The notes: generated by a model not told the origin, from the sequence alone. DNA of 64,000 bases from Achromobacter spanius (GCF_002812705.1 NZ_CP025030.1:3534001-3598000), one strand, 5' to 3'; positions 36,396-46,750 are shown, numbered from the stretch's first letter. A program made the numbers and translations.

Positions 36396-38567
36396 GTGAA
36401 GTCCGAAAAAGACCCGATCCACGCCGGCAAGCGCCGCTTCCTGCGCAACGCCGCCGCGTCCACCGCCGGCCTGACCGCGCTGTCGATGTTCCCGCCCGCC
36501 ATCCGCCGCGCGCTGGCCATTCCGGCCAACAACCGCACCGGCACGATCAACGACGTTGAACACGTGGTGATCCTGATGCAGGAAAACCGTTCGTTCGACA
36601 TGTACTTCGGCACGTACAAGGGCGTGCGCGGTTTTGGCGACCGCATCACCATTCCGCTGCCGCAGAACCGTTCGGTGTGGGAACAGACCAACGGCACCCG
36701 CGTGGTCATGCCTTATCACCTGGACAGCACGCAGGGCAACGCCCAGCGCGTGGCCGGCACGCCGCACGACTACATGGACGCGCAGATGGCGTGGGACGGC
36801 GGCCGCATGGACCAGTGGCCGCGCTACAAGCAGAACCAGTCCATGGGCTACTACCGTCAGAAGGAAGTGGACTTTCAGTTCCTGCTGGCCGAAGCCTTCA
36901 CGCTGTGCGACGCCTACCACTGTTCCACCCACGGCGGCACCAACACCAACCGCCTGTTCCTGTGGACGGGCACCAACGACCCGCTGGCCCAAGGCAACGG
37001 CCCGTCCACCCGCAACCAGTGGGACAGCCTGGGCGCGTCCGCCACCGGCTGGACGTGGAAGACGTATCCGGAACGCCTGCAAGAGAACGGCGTGACGTGG
37101 AAGGTCTACCAGAACCTGCCCGAGAACTTCGGCGACAACTCGCTGGCGGGCTTTCAGCAATACCGCCGCGCCAACGAACAGGCGGGCAACGCCGCCAATG
37201 GCTCGCCGTATCCGGCCTGGACGCCCAGCATGGATGCCGCCAACCCCTTGTACAAGGGCACGGCCAACACCATGCCGGACGGCGGTTTCCTGCAATCGCT
37301 GCGCGACGACGTCAACAACGGCACCTTGCCGCAAGTGTCCTGGATCGTGGCGCCCGCCACGTATTCCGAACACCCGGGCCCGTCCAGCCCCATCCAGGGC
37401 GCGTGGTACATCCAGGAAACGCTGGACGCGCTGACGGCCAACCCCGACGTCTGGAGCAAGACGGTGCTCTTGATCAACTTCGACGAAAACGACGGCTACT
37501 TCGACCACGTGCCGCCGCCTGCCGCGCCGTCGCTGAATGCGGATGGCTCGATGGCGGGCGCGTCCACCGTCAATACCGACCTGGAACGCCACACGCATGC
37601 CTCGGCGCAGGACGCTGCCGACAACCGCGTCTACGGTCCCGGCCCACGTGTTCCGATGTATGTGGTGTCGCCGTGGAGCCGTGGCGGCTGGGTCAATTCC
37701 CAGGCGTTTGACCACACCTCGGTGCTGCGTTTCCTGGAAGCGCGCTTCGGTGTGCCCGAAGACAACATCAGCCCGTGGCGCCGCGCCGTGCTGGGCGACC
37801 TGACCTCGGCCTTCAACTTCGCCACGCCCAACGACGAAGCGCTGCCCGACTTGAACAGCCTGACGCGCGCGGGCGCCGACCAGGTGCGCGCCGACCAGCA
37901 AGCCTTGACCGCCGTGCCGCTGCCGGACACGACGGTGCAGGCCAAGCCCGAGCAGGAAAAGGGCTATCGCTATGCGCGCCCCTTGCCGTATGAGCTGCAT
38001 ACCAGCGGTCGCAGCGAGCCCACCATGGGCGCCATGTGGCTGCTGTTCTCCAACACCGGCAAGCAGGCGGCGGTCTTCCATGTGTATGACCGCCTGCATC
38101 TGGACCGCCTGCCGCGCCGCTACACGGTGGAGCCCGACAAGCAGTTGGAAGGAAGCTGGGATACGGCGGCCGATGGCGGCAAGTACGACCTGTGGGTGCT
38201 GGGTCCCAATGGCTATCTCCGCCACTTCGCGGGCGACCTGGCCCTGGCGCGCACGTCGCAGTTGGACCCGGAAATCCGCGTCTGCTACGACATCGCCAAC
38301 GGCGACCTCTACGTCAGCTTCATCAACAGCGGCAAGGTCGATTGCACCTTCGAAGTCACGCCCAACGCCTACTACAGCAATAACGAGCGTTGGACGTTGA
38401 CCGTGCCGGCTGGCGCCAAGGTGGAACAGCACTGGGCGCTGGAAGGCAGCGGCCACTGGTACGACTTCACCGCCCGCCTGGCGGAAGACCCGGCCTACCT
38501 GCGCCGCTTTGCCGGCCACGTTGAAACCGGCAAGCCGTCGGTGACCGACCCGGCAATGGGGTCGTAA
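36396..38567 (+). CDS. Phospholipase C, phosphocholine-specific type, Tat-exported
   Basis: A 723-residue secreted phospholipase C (PlcN/PlcH type) that releases phosphorylated head groups from phospholipids. A twin-arginine signal (KRRFLRNAAAS) precedes the catalytic phosphoesterase domain, with MQENRSFDMYFGTYKGVRGF, THGGTNTNRLFLWTGTND and NFDENDGYFDHVPPPAAPS. Two C-terminal DUF756-like domains follow (about 540-720). The GTG at 36396 has AGGAAA at good spacing; an upstream in-frame TTG would overlap the small lipoprotein gene. P. aeruginosa homologues leave the cell by Tat then type II secretion, in keeping with the gsp genes here. Confidence 0.93.
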   Translation: MKSEKDPIHAGKRRFLRNAAASTAGLTALSMFPPAIRRALAIPANNRTGTINDVEHVVILMQENRSFDMYFGTYKGVRGFGDRITIPLPQNRSVWEQTNGTRVVMPYHLDSTQGNAQRVAGTPHDYMDAQMAWDGGRMDQWPRYKQNQSMGYYRQKEVDFQFLLAEAFTLCDAYHCSTHGGTNTNRLFLWTGTNDPLAQGNGPSTRNQWDSLGASATGWTWKTYPERLQENGVTWKVYQNLPENFGDNSLAGFQQYRRANEQAGNAANGSPYPAWTPSMDAANPLYKGTANTMPDGGFLQSLRDDVNNGTLPQVSWIVAPATYSEHPGPSSPIQGAWYIQETLDALTANPDVWSKTVLLINFDENDGYFDHVPPPAAPSLNADGSMAGASTVNTDLERHTHASAQDAADNRVYGPGPRVPMYVVSPWSRGGWVNSQAFDHTSVLRFLEARFGVPEDNISPWRRAVLGDLTSAFNFATPNDEALPDLNSLTRAGADQVRADQQALTAVPLPDTTVQAKPEQEKGYRYARPLPYELHTSGRSEPTMGAMWLLFSNTGKQAAVFHVYDRLHLDRLPRRYTVEPDKQLEGSWDTAADGGKYDLWVLGPNGYLRHFAGDLALARTSQLDPEIRVCYDIANGDLYVSFINSGKVDCTFEVTPNAYYSNNERWTLTVPAGAKVEQHWALEGSGHWYDFTARLAEDPAYLRRFAGHVETGKPSVTDPAMGS

Positions 38568-38570
38568 GGC

Positions 38571-39473
38571 TCAGGCGGCAGTCTGCGGTTCGCGCGCCCG
38601 GAAAGCCGTGGCGCACGCATCGCAGATTGCCGCGGTGATGCCCTGGCGGGCGTGTTCGCGCCGTTCCAGCATGCCGATGGCCCGCGACAGCGGGCCCAGG
38701 TCTTGGGGCAACGTCAGAATGCGTAGCTCGGGGCTGTGCTGCCAGTTGGACCCGTTGATCAGCGGCAGCAGGGTCACGCCCACTTCCTGACGCACCAGTT
38801 CCACCAGCGTCTCGATGGCGTTGAGTTCCAGGAATTCATTCAGCGGCACCGCCAGGCGCCGCAGCAGGCGGTCGATCTGCAAGCCCGTGCGCTGCGTGCG
38901 GTCAAAGCGCAGAAAGGGGTTGCCGGCCAGCACCTGGCGGGCGTCCTTGCCGGGCGCCGACGCGGGCGCAATCACCACCAGTTGCTCTTCATATAGCGGG
39001 GTCCAGCGCGTGCTGGCCATCTTGCGCCCGGCTTCCACCAGAAAGGCCGCGTCCAGTTCGCCGTCTTCGACCTTGCCGGCCAGTTCGCTGGCCTTGCCCG
39101 ACAGAATGCGCACGTCCAGCTTGGGGTGGGCCTTCTTCAAGCCCGATACCACCTTGGACAGCGTGCCCATGCACGACACGATGCTGCCCACCGATACCGC
39201 GCCCGCCAATTCGCCCGGCACGGTACTCGGCAGCCGCATTCGGTCGTATAAATCCAGTAAATGCTTGATTTCAGGTAGCAATTCACGGCCAGCTGCGTTA
39301 AGAATGGCAAGTCGGCCGCTGCGGTCGAAGAGTTCCCGGCCCAGCTCGGCTTCCAACGAACGCATCTGGAAGCTGACGGCGGCCTGGGTCAGCGCCACTT
39401 GCTCGGCCGCTTCCGAAAAAGAGCCATGGTGGGCGACCGCCAGGAAAGTGCGTAAAAACCGGATGGTGCTCAT
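38571..39473 (-). CDS. LysR-family regulator, probably of the glutathione-salvage operon
   Basis: A 300-residue LysR regulator: HTH at residues 1-62 (FLRTFLAVAHHGSFSEAAEQ, TQAAVSFQMRSLEAELGREL) and an effector domain (GSIVSCMGTLSKVVSGLKKA, VELVRQEVGVTLLPLING). It diverges from the gamma-glutamyltransferase gene across 114 bases containing a perfect inverted repeat. Its stop lies three bases from the convergent phospholipase C stop. Confidence 0.92.
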   Translation of the reverse strand: MSTIRFLRTFLAVAHHGSFSEAAEQVALTQAAVSFQMRSLEAELGRELFDRSGRLAILNAAGRELLPEIKHLLDLYDRMRLPSTVPGELAGAVSVGSIVSCMGTLSKVVSGLKKAHPKLDVRILSGKASELAGKVEDGELDAAFLVEAGRKMASTRWTPLYEEQLVVIAPASAPGKDARQVLAGNPFLRFDRTQRTGLQIDRLLRRLAVPLNEFLELNAIETLVELVRQEVGVTLLPLINGSNWQHSPELRILTLPQDLGPLSRAIGMLERREHARQGITAAICDACATAFRAREPQTAA

Positions 39474-39512
39474 AGCGGTGACCCATAAAAATTTCTTTTA
39501 TGACGGAACAAA

Positions 39513-39527
39513 AAATCAAATTGATTT
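39513..39527. promoter_or_regulatory. LysR-type operator (AAATCAA-A-TTGATTT)
   Basis: A perfect 7-1-7 inverted repeat containing the T-N11-A pattern of LysR binding sites. It lies in an AT-rich stretch between the divergent regulator and gamma-glutamyltransferase starts. Confidence 0.6.
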
Positions 39528-39587
39528 AATTAGATCACGAGAGTACCTTCGCCTGCTTAACCGTTCAGACCGTTTAGAGACAAGCAC

Positions 39588-41216
39588 ATGAAAACCTTCG
39601 ACTGGGCCAACCCGTATCCCTCCGTCCGCATCCCGCTGTTTGCGCGCAACGTGGTGTCCACGTCGCATCCGCTGGCGGCCCAGGCGGGTCTGCGCATGCT
39701 GCTCAAGGGCGGCAACGCCGTGGACGCCGCCATTGCGGCCGCCGCCACGATCGTGCTGGTGGAACCAGTGTCTTGCGGCCTGGGCGGCGACTGCTTCGCC
39801 ATCGTCTGGGACGGCAAGGAACTGCATGGCTTGAACTCGTCGGGCGTGGCGCCCGCCGCATGGAATACCGAATACTTCAAGGCCAAGTACGGCACGGGCC
39901 CCGACGGCCTGGCCATCCAGCCCAAGCGCGGCTGGGACGCCGTGACGGTGCCGGGCGTGGTGGCCGGCTGGGCCGCGCTGCACGAAAAGCTGGGCAAGCT
40001 GCCGTTTGAACAACTGTTCGAACCCGCCATCGAAATCGCCGAGCGCGGCTATGCCGTGCCGCCGGTCGTGGCGCACAAGTGGGCCGCCGCCGCCGACGAA
40101 CTGAAGTCGCAGCCCGGCTACGCCGCCGCCTTCATGCCCGAGGGCCGCGCGCCCAAGGTCGGCGAACACTTCCGCTTTCCTGACGCCGCCAACACGCTGC
40201 GCCGCATCGCCGAATCCAAGGGCCGCGACTTCTATGAAGGCGAGCTGGCCGAACGCATCGCCGCCTTCAGCAAGGAATGCGGCGGCGCGATGACGCTGGA
40301 AGACCTGCGCAACTACCGTCCGGACTGGGTCAAGCCCATTTCGAAGTCGTACCGTGGCTACGAGCTGCACGAAATCCCGCCCAACGGGCAGGGCATCGCC
40401 GCGCTGATCGCGCTGGGCATCGTCGAACGCTTTGATATGTCCGACATGCCGGTGGATTCGGTGCAGTCGCAGCACATCCAGATCGAAGCCATGAAGCTGG
40501 CGTTTGCTGATCTGTACAAGTACGTGGCCGACCCGCGCGCCATGCAGGTGACGCCCGAGCAGATGCTGTCGGACGCCTATCTGGACAGCCGCGCCAAGCT
40601 GATCCGCCTGGACCAGGCCACGCATTTCGAAGCCGGCCGCCCGCATGCCGGCGGCACCATCTACCTGACCGCCGCCGATGAAAACGGCATGATGATTTCG
40701 TTCATCCAGTCCAACTACATGGGCTTCGGATCGGGCGTGGTCGTGCCGGGCACCGGCATCAGCATGCAGAACCGTGGCGTGGGTTTCTCGATGGATCCCA
40801 AGTCGGCCAACGTGGTCGAAGGCGGCAAGCGCCCGTTCCACACCATCATCCCGGGCTTCCTGACGCGCGGCGGCAAGCCGGTGATGAGCTTTGGCGTGAT
40901 GGGCGGCGACATGCAGCCCCAAGGCCACATGCAGACGGTCGTGCGCATGATCGACTACCACCAGAACCCGCAGGCCGCGTGCTGCGCGCCGCGCTGGAAG
41001 GTCAACCGCGACTTCACGCTGGACATCGAGACCAACATGAAGGCCTCCACCATTGCAGGCCTGAAAGACCTGGGGCATGCTTTGAAGTCCGTTGACGATC
41101 CGTACATGGACTTCGGCGCCGGCCAGTTCATCTGGCGCATGTCCGAAAACGACAACGAACTGGGTTATGTCGCCGCCAGCGACAGCCGCCGCGACGGTCA
41201 AGCGGTCGGCTTCTAA
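39588..41216 (+). CDS. ggt: Gamma-glutamyltransferase (Ntn hydrolase)
   Basis: A 542-residue gamma-glutamyltranspeptidase-family enzyme that hydrolyses glutathione and related gamma-glutamyl compounds. The precursor should self-cleave before Thr357 (PHAGGTIYLTAADENG). Other family motifs are GGNAVDAAIAAAATIVLVEP, CGLGGDCFAIVWDG, PNGQGIAALIALGIVE and FGVMGGDMQPQGHMQ. No signal peptide is visible, so unlike E. coli Ggt it should act in the cytoplasm, after import by the ABC transporter encoded directly downstream. An oxamate/YwrD-like amidohydrolase role is an alternative. Confidence 0.9.
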   Translation: MKTFDWANPYPSVRIPLFARNVVSTSHPLAAQAGLRMLLKGGNAVDAAIAAAATIVLVEPVSCGLGGDCFAIVWDGKELHGLNSSGVAPAAWNTEYFKAKYGTGPDGLAIQPKRGWDAVTVPGVVAGWAALHEKLGKLPFEQLFEPAIEIAERGYAVPPVVAHKWAAAADELKSQPGYAAAFMPEGRAPKVGEHFRFPDAANTLRRIAESKGRDFYEGELAERIAAFSKECGGAMTLEDLRNYRPDWVKPISKSYRGYELHEIPPNGQGIAALIALGIVERFDMSDMPVDSVQSQHIQIEAMKLAFADLYKYVADPRAMQVTPEQMLSDAYLDSRAKLIRLDQATHFEAGRPHAGGTIYLTAADENGMMISFIQSNYMGFGSGVVVPGTGISMQNRGVGFSMDPKSANVVEGGKRPFHTIIPGFLTRGGKPVMSFGVMGGDMQPQGHMQTVVRMIDYHQNPQAACCAPRWKVNRDFTLDIETNMKASTIAGLKDLGHALKSVDDPYMDFGAGQFIWRMSENDNELGYVAASDSRRDGQAVGF

Positions 41217-41265
41217 GACAGCCCTTCACATTCAAGCATCGCAAGCACCAAGGGGAAATACCACA

Positions 41266-42780
41266 ATGAAACGCTTGACCTTGACCTTCGGCGCCAGCTT
41301 GCTGGCGCTGGCCGCCGGCGCCGCGTGCGCCCAGAACATCCGCATCGGCCTGCAGGAAGATCCGGACGTGCTGGACCCGCACCGCGCCCGCACCTATGTG
41401 GGCCGCATCGTGTTCACGTCGCTGTGCGACAAGCTGGTGGACATCGATCCCAAGCTGCACTTCGTGCCGCAACTGGCCACGTCGTGGTCATTCAGCCCCG
41501 ACAACAAGGTGTTGACTTTCAAGCTGCGTGACGACGCGCTGTTCCACGACGGCTCGAAGTTCGACGCCGCCGCGGCCAAGGCCAACATCGAACGCGCCAA
41601 GTCCCTGCCGGACAGCCTGCGCAAGGGCGAACTGGCCTCGGTCGACAAGGTAGACGCCCCGGACGCCACGACGCTGGTGCTTACCCTGAAAAAGCCGGAC
41701 GCCACCTTGCTGGCGCAGTTGTCGGACCGCGCCGGCATGATGCTGTCGCCCGCGACCTTCAACGACGCCGACGTGGCCGCCGTCGGCCGCAAGCCCGTGT
41801 GCTCGGGCCCGTACAAGTTTGTGGAGCGCATCCAGAACGACCGCATCGTGCTGGAGAAGTTCGACAAGTACTACGACGCCAAGGACTACGCCTTCCAGCG
41901 CATCACCTTCCTGCCCATCCCCGACACCACGGTGCGCTTGTCGAACCTGCGCGCGGGTGACCTGGACATGCTGGAACGCCTGAACCCGTCGGACGCGCCG
42001 CAAGTCAAGACCGACACCAACCTGACGTTCGCGCCGGTGGCCGGCCTGGGCTTCCAGCAGTTCATGTTCAACGTGGGCAACGGCAAGCGCGCCGAAGACA
42101 ACCCGTTCAAGAACAAGCTGGTGCGCCAGGCGTTCCAGTACGCCATCGACCGCAACGTCATCAACGACGTGGCGGGCGGCGGCATCTTCGAACCCGCGCA
42201 GCAGCCGTTCCCGCCGGCAAGCCCTTATCACAGCGACAAGTTCCCCGTTACCCAGCGTGACGTGGCCAAGTCCAAGGCGCTGCTGAAGCAGGCCGGCATG
42301 GAGCGCGTGAAGGCCGAGCTGGTATTCGGCAACAACACGACCACGTCGTCCATCGCGGAAATCGTGCAGGCCATGGCGGCCGAGGCGGGCTTTGACCTGT
42401 CCTTGCGTCCCACGGAATACGCGGCCCTGCAGAAAGAAGCGTCGGCCGGCAACTTCCAGATCGTGATGCTGGGCTGGTCCGGCCGGGTTGATCCGGACGG
42501 CAACATTTACGCCTTCGTGACGTGCAAGGGTGCGTTGAACGACGGCCATTACTGCAATCCGGAAGTGGACAAGCTGCTGAATGAAGCCCGCACCATTCCG
42601 GATGAAGCCCAGCGCAAGGTCATCTACGAAAAGGCGCTGACGATCATGCAGGACGAGTTGCCCGGCGTGTACAACTACTACCAGCCGTGGCCGTTCGTGA
42701 TGGCCAAGAAGGTCAAGGGCTTCACGCCGTATCCGGATGGCATGATCCGTCTGAAGGGCGTGACGTTCGCGCAAAAGTGA
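41266..42780 (+). CDS. ABC transporter peptide/glutathione-type periplasmic binding protein
   Basis: A 504-residue family 5 solute-binding protein (DppA/GsiB type). The signal peptide MKRLTLTFGASLLALAAGAA is cleaved near ACAQ. Family features are RIGLQEDPDVLDPHRARTYV, VPQLATSWSFSPDNKVLTF, RDDALFHDGSKFDAAA and VRQAFQYAIDRNVIN. AAGGGGA precedes the ATG. It is encoded between the gamma-glutamyltransferase and two permease genes, so glutathione or gamma-glutamyl peptides are the likely ligands. Confidence 0.93.
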   Translation: MKRLTLTFGASLLALAAGAACAQNIRIGLQEDPDVLDPHRARTYVGRIVFTSLCDKLVDIDPKLHFVPQLATSWSFSPDNKVLTFKLRDDALFHDGSKFDAAAAKANIERAKSLPDSLRKGELASVDKVDAPDATTLVLTLKKPDATLLAQLSDRAGMMLSPATFNDADVAAVGRKPVCSGPYKFVERIQNDRIVLEKFDKYYDAKDYAFQRITFLPIPDTTVRLSNLRAGDLDMLERLNPSDAPQVKTDTNLTFAPVAGLGFQQFMFNVGNGKRAEDNPFKNKLVRQAFQYAIDRNVINDVAGGGIFEPAQQPFPPASPYHSDKFPVTQRDVAKSKALLKQAGMERVKAELVFGNNTTTSSIAEIVQAMAAEAGFDLSLRPTEYAALQKEASAGNFQIVMLGWSGRVDPDGNIYAFVTCKGALNDGHYCNPEVDKLLNEARTIPDEAQRKVIYEKALTIMQDELPGVYNYYQPWPFVMAKKVKGFTPYPDGMIRLKGVTFAQK

Positions 42781-42856
42781 CAACGAGGCGCGGCGGCCCG
42801 CCTGTTTGGTGGCTGCCGCGCGCGTGGGGCGCAGCGATGCGTCCCATGGCTTTTTG

Positions 42857-42900
42857 CGGCGGACGTGCGTCAGGTGCTGTTGACCTGAGCCCGTCCGCCG
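42857..42900. other. Strong intra-operon hairpin between binding-protein and permease genes
   Basis: CGGCGGACG pairs with CGTCCGCCG, and inside it TCAGGT pairs with ACCTGA. Such structures after periplasmic binding-protein genes usually stabilise the upstream mRNA and lower permease expression, as with malE-malF; that role is inferred here. Confidence 0.65.
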
Positions 42901-42925
42901 TTCCTGTTCTACGGTTTTCCCCCAC

Positions 42926-43870
42926 ATGCTTAAACTTATCTTGCGCCGCGTGATCGTCGCGATACCGACACTGATACTGGTGTCGATGATCGTCTTCATG
43001 CTGCAGAAAATCTTGCCCGGCGACCCGGTGCTGACCTTGGCCGGCGAAGAGCGCGACCCGGCCGTGCTGGATTACCTGCGCGACAAATACCGCCTGAACG
43101 ATCCTTTGCCCGTGCAATACGCGGCCTGGGCCGGGCAGGTGCTGCAAGGCGACCTGGGCAAGTCCCTGCGCACCGACGTGCCCGTCACGACGCTGATCGC
43201 GCAAAAGCTGCCCGTGACCCTGCAACTGGCCGCCATGGCCATGTTCTTTGCGCTCTTGATCGGCATTCCCATGGGGATCATCGCCGCGGTGCGCAAGGGC
43301 AAGCCCATTGAAATGGGCGCCAACATCGCGGCGCTGTCCGGCATGTCGATTCCCAATTTCTGGCTGGGCATCATCCTGATCATGGTGGTGTCGGTGCAAT
43401 GGAAGCTGTTGCCGGCCTCGGGCTATGTGTCGCCGGCCGAAGACTTCTGGCTGTCGATCAAGACGATGCTGATGCCGTCGCTGGTGCTGTCTACCGCCAT
43501 TGCCGCGTATCTGATGCGGCACACGCGCTCGTCGATGCTGGAGGCGCTGTCGGCCGATTACGTGCGCACCGCGCGCGCCAAGGGGGTGTCGCCGCGCAAG
43601 GTGGTGCTGCGCCATGCCTTGCGCAATGCGCTGATGCCGATCGTGACACTGGTGACTTTGCTGTTTGGTGAATTGCTGGCCGGCGCGGTGTTGACCGAAC
43701 AGGTCTTCACGATTCCGGGCTTTGGCAAGCTGGTGGTGGACGCGGTGTTCACGCGCGATTACGCGGTGGTGCAGGGCGTGGTGCTCTGCGTGGCGGTGGG
43801 CTTCATTCTGATGAACCTGCTGGCCGACATTCTGTACATCCTGGTCAACCCCCGCCTGAGGCACTCATGA
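42926..43870 (+). CDS. ABC transporter permease (DppB/GsiC type)
   Basis: A 314-residue inner-membrane permease with six predicted helices. The N-terminus MLKLILRRVIVAIPTLILVS and the EAA loop (YVRTARAKGVSPRKVVLRHALRN, about residues 212-234) are typical of the first permease of peptide/glutathione importers. The stop overlaps the next permease start (ATGA). Confidence 0.94.
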   Translation: MLKLILRRVIVAIPTLILVSMIVFMLQKILPGDPVLTLAGEERDPAVLDYLRDKYRLNDPLPVQYAAWAGQVLQGDLGKSLRTDVPVTTLIAQKLPVTLQLAAMAMFFALLIGIPMGIIAAVRKGKPIEMGANIAALSGMSIPNFWLGIILIMVVSVQWKLLPASGYVSPAEDFWLSIKTMLMPSLVLSTAIAAYLMRHTRSSMLEALSADYVRTARAKGVSPRKVVLRHALRNALMPIVTLVTLLFGELLAGAVLTEQVFTIPGFGKLVVDAVFTRDYAVVQGVVLCVAVGFILMNLLADILYILVNPRLRHS

Positions 43871-44745
43871 GCGCAAATACTGCAACGGCCGCTGCCGTCA
43901 CGCCGCCCCGCAGCCGCAATCGTGCCTGGGGCAAATTCAAACGCAACCACATCGCGATGCTCGGGCTGGGCATCGTGGCGTTCTTCGTGCTGCTGGCAGT
44001 GCTGGCGCCGTTCATCGCCAACCACGATCCCTTGCAGACCAGTTTCACCACCATCCGCAAGGCGCCGTCGGCGTCGTACTGGCTGGGCACGGATGAACTG
44101 GGCCGCGATATTTTCAGCCGCATGGTCTATGGCGCTCGCGCGTCCTTGATGGCGGGCCTGGTGTCGGTGCTGATCGCCTTGGTGGTCGGGGTGCCGTTCG
44201 GGCTTGCGGCCGGCTACTTCGGCGGCTGGACGGACAGCATCATTTCGCGCGCCACGGAAGCGCTGCTGGCGATTCCGTTCCTGATCCTGGCGATTGCGCT
44301 GGCCGCGTTTCTTGGGCCCAGCCTGACCAACGCGATGATCGCCATTGGCGTATCGGCCGCGCCGAAGTTCGTGCGGCTGACGCGCGGGCAGGTGCTGGCG
44401 GTGAAAAACGAAGACTATGTGCAAAGCGCGCGGGCGCTGGGCGCGTCGGACTTGCGGATCATCGGCCGGCACGTGTTTCCCAACGTGATGCCGCCGCTGA
44501 TCGTGCAGGCCACCATCACCATCGCCACGGCCATCATCGCCGAGGCCAGCCTGTCGTTCCTGGGGCTGGGCCTGCAACCGCCGACGCCGTCGTGGGGCTC
44601 GATGTTGAACACGGCCAAGAACTTCATGACCCAGGCGCCCTGGATGTCGATCTTTCCCGGATCGGCCATTTTCCTGGTGGTGCTGGGCTTCAATCTGCTG
44701 GGTGACGGGCTGCGCGACGCGCTCGATCCGCGTCAGGAAAAGTAA
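43867..44745 (+). CDS. ABC transporter permease (DppC/GsiD type)
   Basis: A 292-residue inner-membrane permease. It has a cytoplasmic N-terminus with the OppC_N-like segment ([20 protein letters not shown]), [20 protein letters not shown], and an EAA loop ([20 protein letters not shown]). It forms the channel with the preceding permease; the ATGA overlap indicates coupled translation. Confidence 0.94.
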   Translation: MSANTATAAAVTPPRSRNRAWGKFKRNHIAMLGLGIVAFFVLLAVLAPFIANHDPLQTSFTTIRKAPSASYWLGTDELGRDIFSRMVYGARASLMAGLVSVLIALVVGVPFGLAAGYFGGWTDSIISRATEALLAIPFLILAIALAAFLGPSLTNAMIAIGVSAAPKFVRLTRGQVLAVKNEDYVQSARALGASDLRIIGRHVFPNVMPPLIVQATITIATAIIAEASLSFLGLGLQPPTPSWGSMLNTAKNFMTQAPWMSIFPGSAIFLVVLGFNLLGDGLRDALDPRQEK

Positions 44746-44750
44746 TCACT

Positions 44751-46628
44751 ATGGCAACAATGGATTCCAAACGCGTCGTCGAGGTCAACGGCCTGTCGGT
44801 GCGCTTCAAGACCCCGGATCGCACGGTGGACGCCGTGCGCAATGTGTCGTTCCATGTGGACCGCGGAGAAACGCTGGCCATCGTGGGCGAGTCGGGCTCA
44901 GGCAAGTCGGTGACGTCGCTGGCGCTGATGCGCCTGGTGGAGTATGGCGGCGGCAAGATCATCAATGGCGACATGTTCCTGCGCCGCCGCAATGGCGAGG
45001 TGCTGGACTTGGCGAACGCGCCGGACACGACGTTGCAGCGCGTGCGCGGTGCGGACGTGGCGATGATTTTCCAGGAGCCGATGACGTCGCTGAACCCCAG
45101 CTTCACGGCGGGCAACCAGATTGCCGAGGCCTTGCAATTGCACCAGGGGCTGGATGCGGCGGCGGCGCGGGCGGAAACGCTGCGCATGCTGGAGCGGGTG
45201 CGCATCCCCGAGGCGCGGGCCATTCTGGACCGTTATCCGCATCAGTTGTCGGGCGGGATGCGCCAGCGGGTGATGATCGCGATGGCGCTGTCCTGCAAGC
45301 CGCAATTGCTGATTGCCGATGAACCGACGACGGCGCTGGATGTGACGATCCAGGCGCAGATTCTGCAACTGATCCGTCAGTTGCAGGAAGAAATGGACAT
45401 GGGGGTGATCTTCATCACGCACGATATGGGCGTGGTGGCGGAAGTGGCCGACCGGGTGCTGGTGATGTATCGCGGCGACAAGGTGGAAGAGGGCGGTTCG
45501 GACGAGATTTTCGCGCGTCCGCAGCATGCCTATACGCGCGCGTTGTTGTCGGCGGTGCCTCGCTTGGGGGCGATGCACGGCACGGATGAGCCGGCGCCGT
45601 TTCCGCTGTTGAAGCTGGAAGAGGCGGCGCAGGTGGCGGACCCGGCGGCGTTGGTGGATGCGCCGGTGGCGGTGCCGTCAACGGTGCGGCGCGAGAATGG
45701 TCCGGTGCTGAAGGTGCGGGACCTGACGACGAGTTTCGACATTACGGGCGGCATTCTGGGCCGGGTGCAAAAGCGTGTGCATGCGGTGGAGAAGGTGAGC
45801 TTCGATCTGTACCCGGGCGAGACTTTATCGCTGGTGGGCGAGTCGGGCTGCGGCAAGACGACAACGGGTCGATCGCTGTTGCAACTGGTGAAGAGCAAGG
45901 GCGGCACGATCGAGTTCGACGGCAAGAACATCGGCGCGTTGCGCGGTAGCGCGATGCAGACGTTGCGGCAACATATCCAGTTCATTTTCCAGGACCCGTT
46001 TGCATCGCTGGACCCGCGCATGACGGTGGGTTATTCGATCATGGAGCCGTTGCTGATCCACGGGGTGGCCAAGGGCAAGGCGGCCGAGGAACGGGTGCGC
46101 TGGCTGATGGAAAAGTGCGGGCTGGTGCCGGAAATGATCGACCGCTATCCGCATGAGTTTTCGGGCGGGCAGCGTCAGCGTATCTGCATTGCGCGGGCGT
46201 TGGCGTTGAATCCGAAGGTGGTGATTGCAGATGAGTCGGTGTCGGCGCTGGATGTGTCGATTCAGGCGCAGATCGTGAATTTGCTGCTGGATCTGCAACG
46301 GGAACTTGGGGTGTCGTTCCTGTTCATTTCGCACGATATGGCGGTGGTGGAACGAGTGAGCCACCGGGTGGCGGTGATGTACCTGGGCCAGATCGTCGAG
46401 ATCGGCCCGCGCCGCGCCATCTTCGAAAACCCGCAGCATCCGTATACGAAGAAGCTGATGGCGGCAGTGCCGATTGCGGACCCGCAACGACGGCATCGTG
46501 AACGGTCGCTGCTGGTGGATGAAATCCCAAGCCCGATGCGGAAGCTGGGCGATGATCCGCTGGTGGAGCCGCTGGTTGCCGTCGGAGAAGGGCATTTCGT
46601 GGCACGGCATTCGATTGGGGTTTATTGA
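44751..46628 (+). CDS. ABC transporter ATPase with two fused nucleotide-binding domains (GsiA-like)
   Basis: A 625-residue cytoplasmic ATPase containing both nucleotide-binding domains in one chain, as in GsiA. The first domain has Walker A GESGSGKS and signature LSGGMRQR; the second has GESGCGKT and FSGGQRQR. Each ends with an oligopeptide-ABC C-terminal extension (PFPLLKLEE and [12 protein letters not shown] regions). It starts five bases after the second permease and closes the operon. Fusion of the two ATPases is a known trait of glutathione importers and supports that assignment. Confidence 0.94.
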   Translation: MATMDSKRVVEVNGLSVRFKTPDRTVDAVRNVSFHVDRGETLAIVGESGSGKSVTSLALMRLVEYGGGKIINGDMFLRRRNGEVLDLANAPDTTLQRVRGADVAMIFQEPMTSLNPSFTAGNQIAEALQLHQGLDAAAARAETLRMLERVRIPEARAILDRYPHQLSGGMRQRVMIAMALSCKPQLLIADEPTTALDVTIQAQILQLIRQLQEEMDMGVIFITHDMGVVAEVADRVLVMYRGDKVEEGGSDEIFARPQHAYTRALLSAVPRLGAMHGTDEPAPFPLLKLEEAAQVADPAALVDAPVAVPSTVRRENGPVLKVRDLTTSFDITGGILGRVQKRVHAVEKVSFDLYPGETLSLVGESGCGKTTTGRSLLQLVKSKGGTIEFDGKNIGALRGSAMQTLRQHIQFIFQDPFASLDPRMTVGYSIMEPLLIHGVAKGKAAEERVRWLMEKCGLVPEMIDRYPHEFSGGQRQRICIARALALNPKVVIADESVSALDVSIQAQIVNLLLDLQRELGVSFLFISHDMAVVERVSHRVAVMYLGQIVEIGPRRAIFENPQHPYTKKLMAAVPIADPQRRHRERSLLVDEIPSPMRKLGDDPLVEPLVAVGEGHFVARHSIGVY

Positions 46629-46750
46629 GGCTTGGGGTTCTTTTGGGGCGAGGTTGGTCCTTAGGATTTGATGCGGATCTTAGGATGCGATGTTGGTTCT
46701 TAAGGCGCGTTCGGCGTCGGGGCGAGGATGAGCTTGGCTCAACGATTGCG

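Noticed and set aside
36168..38519. 783-codon open frame opposite phospholipase C
   Set aside because: Antisense shadow; the sense frame carries all catalytic motifs and a Tat signal.
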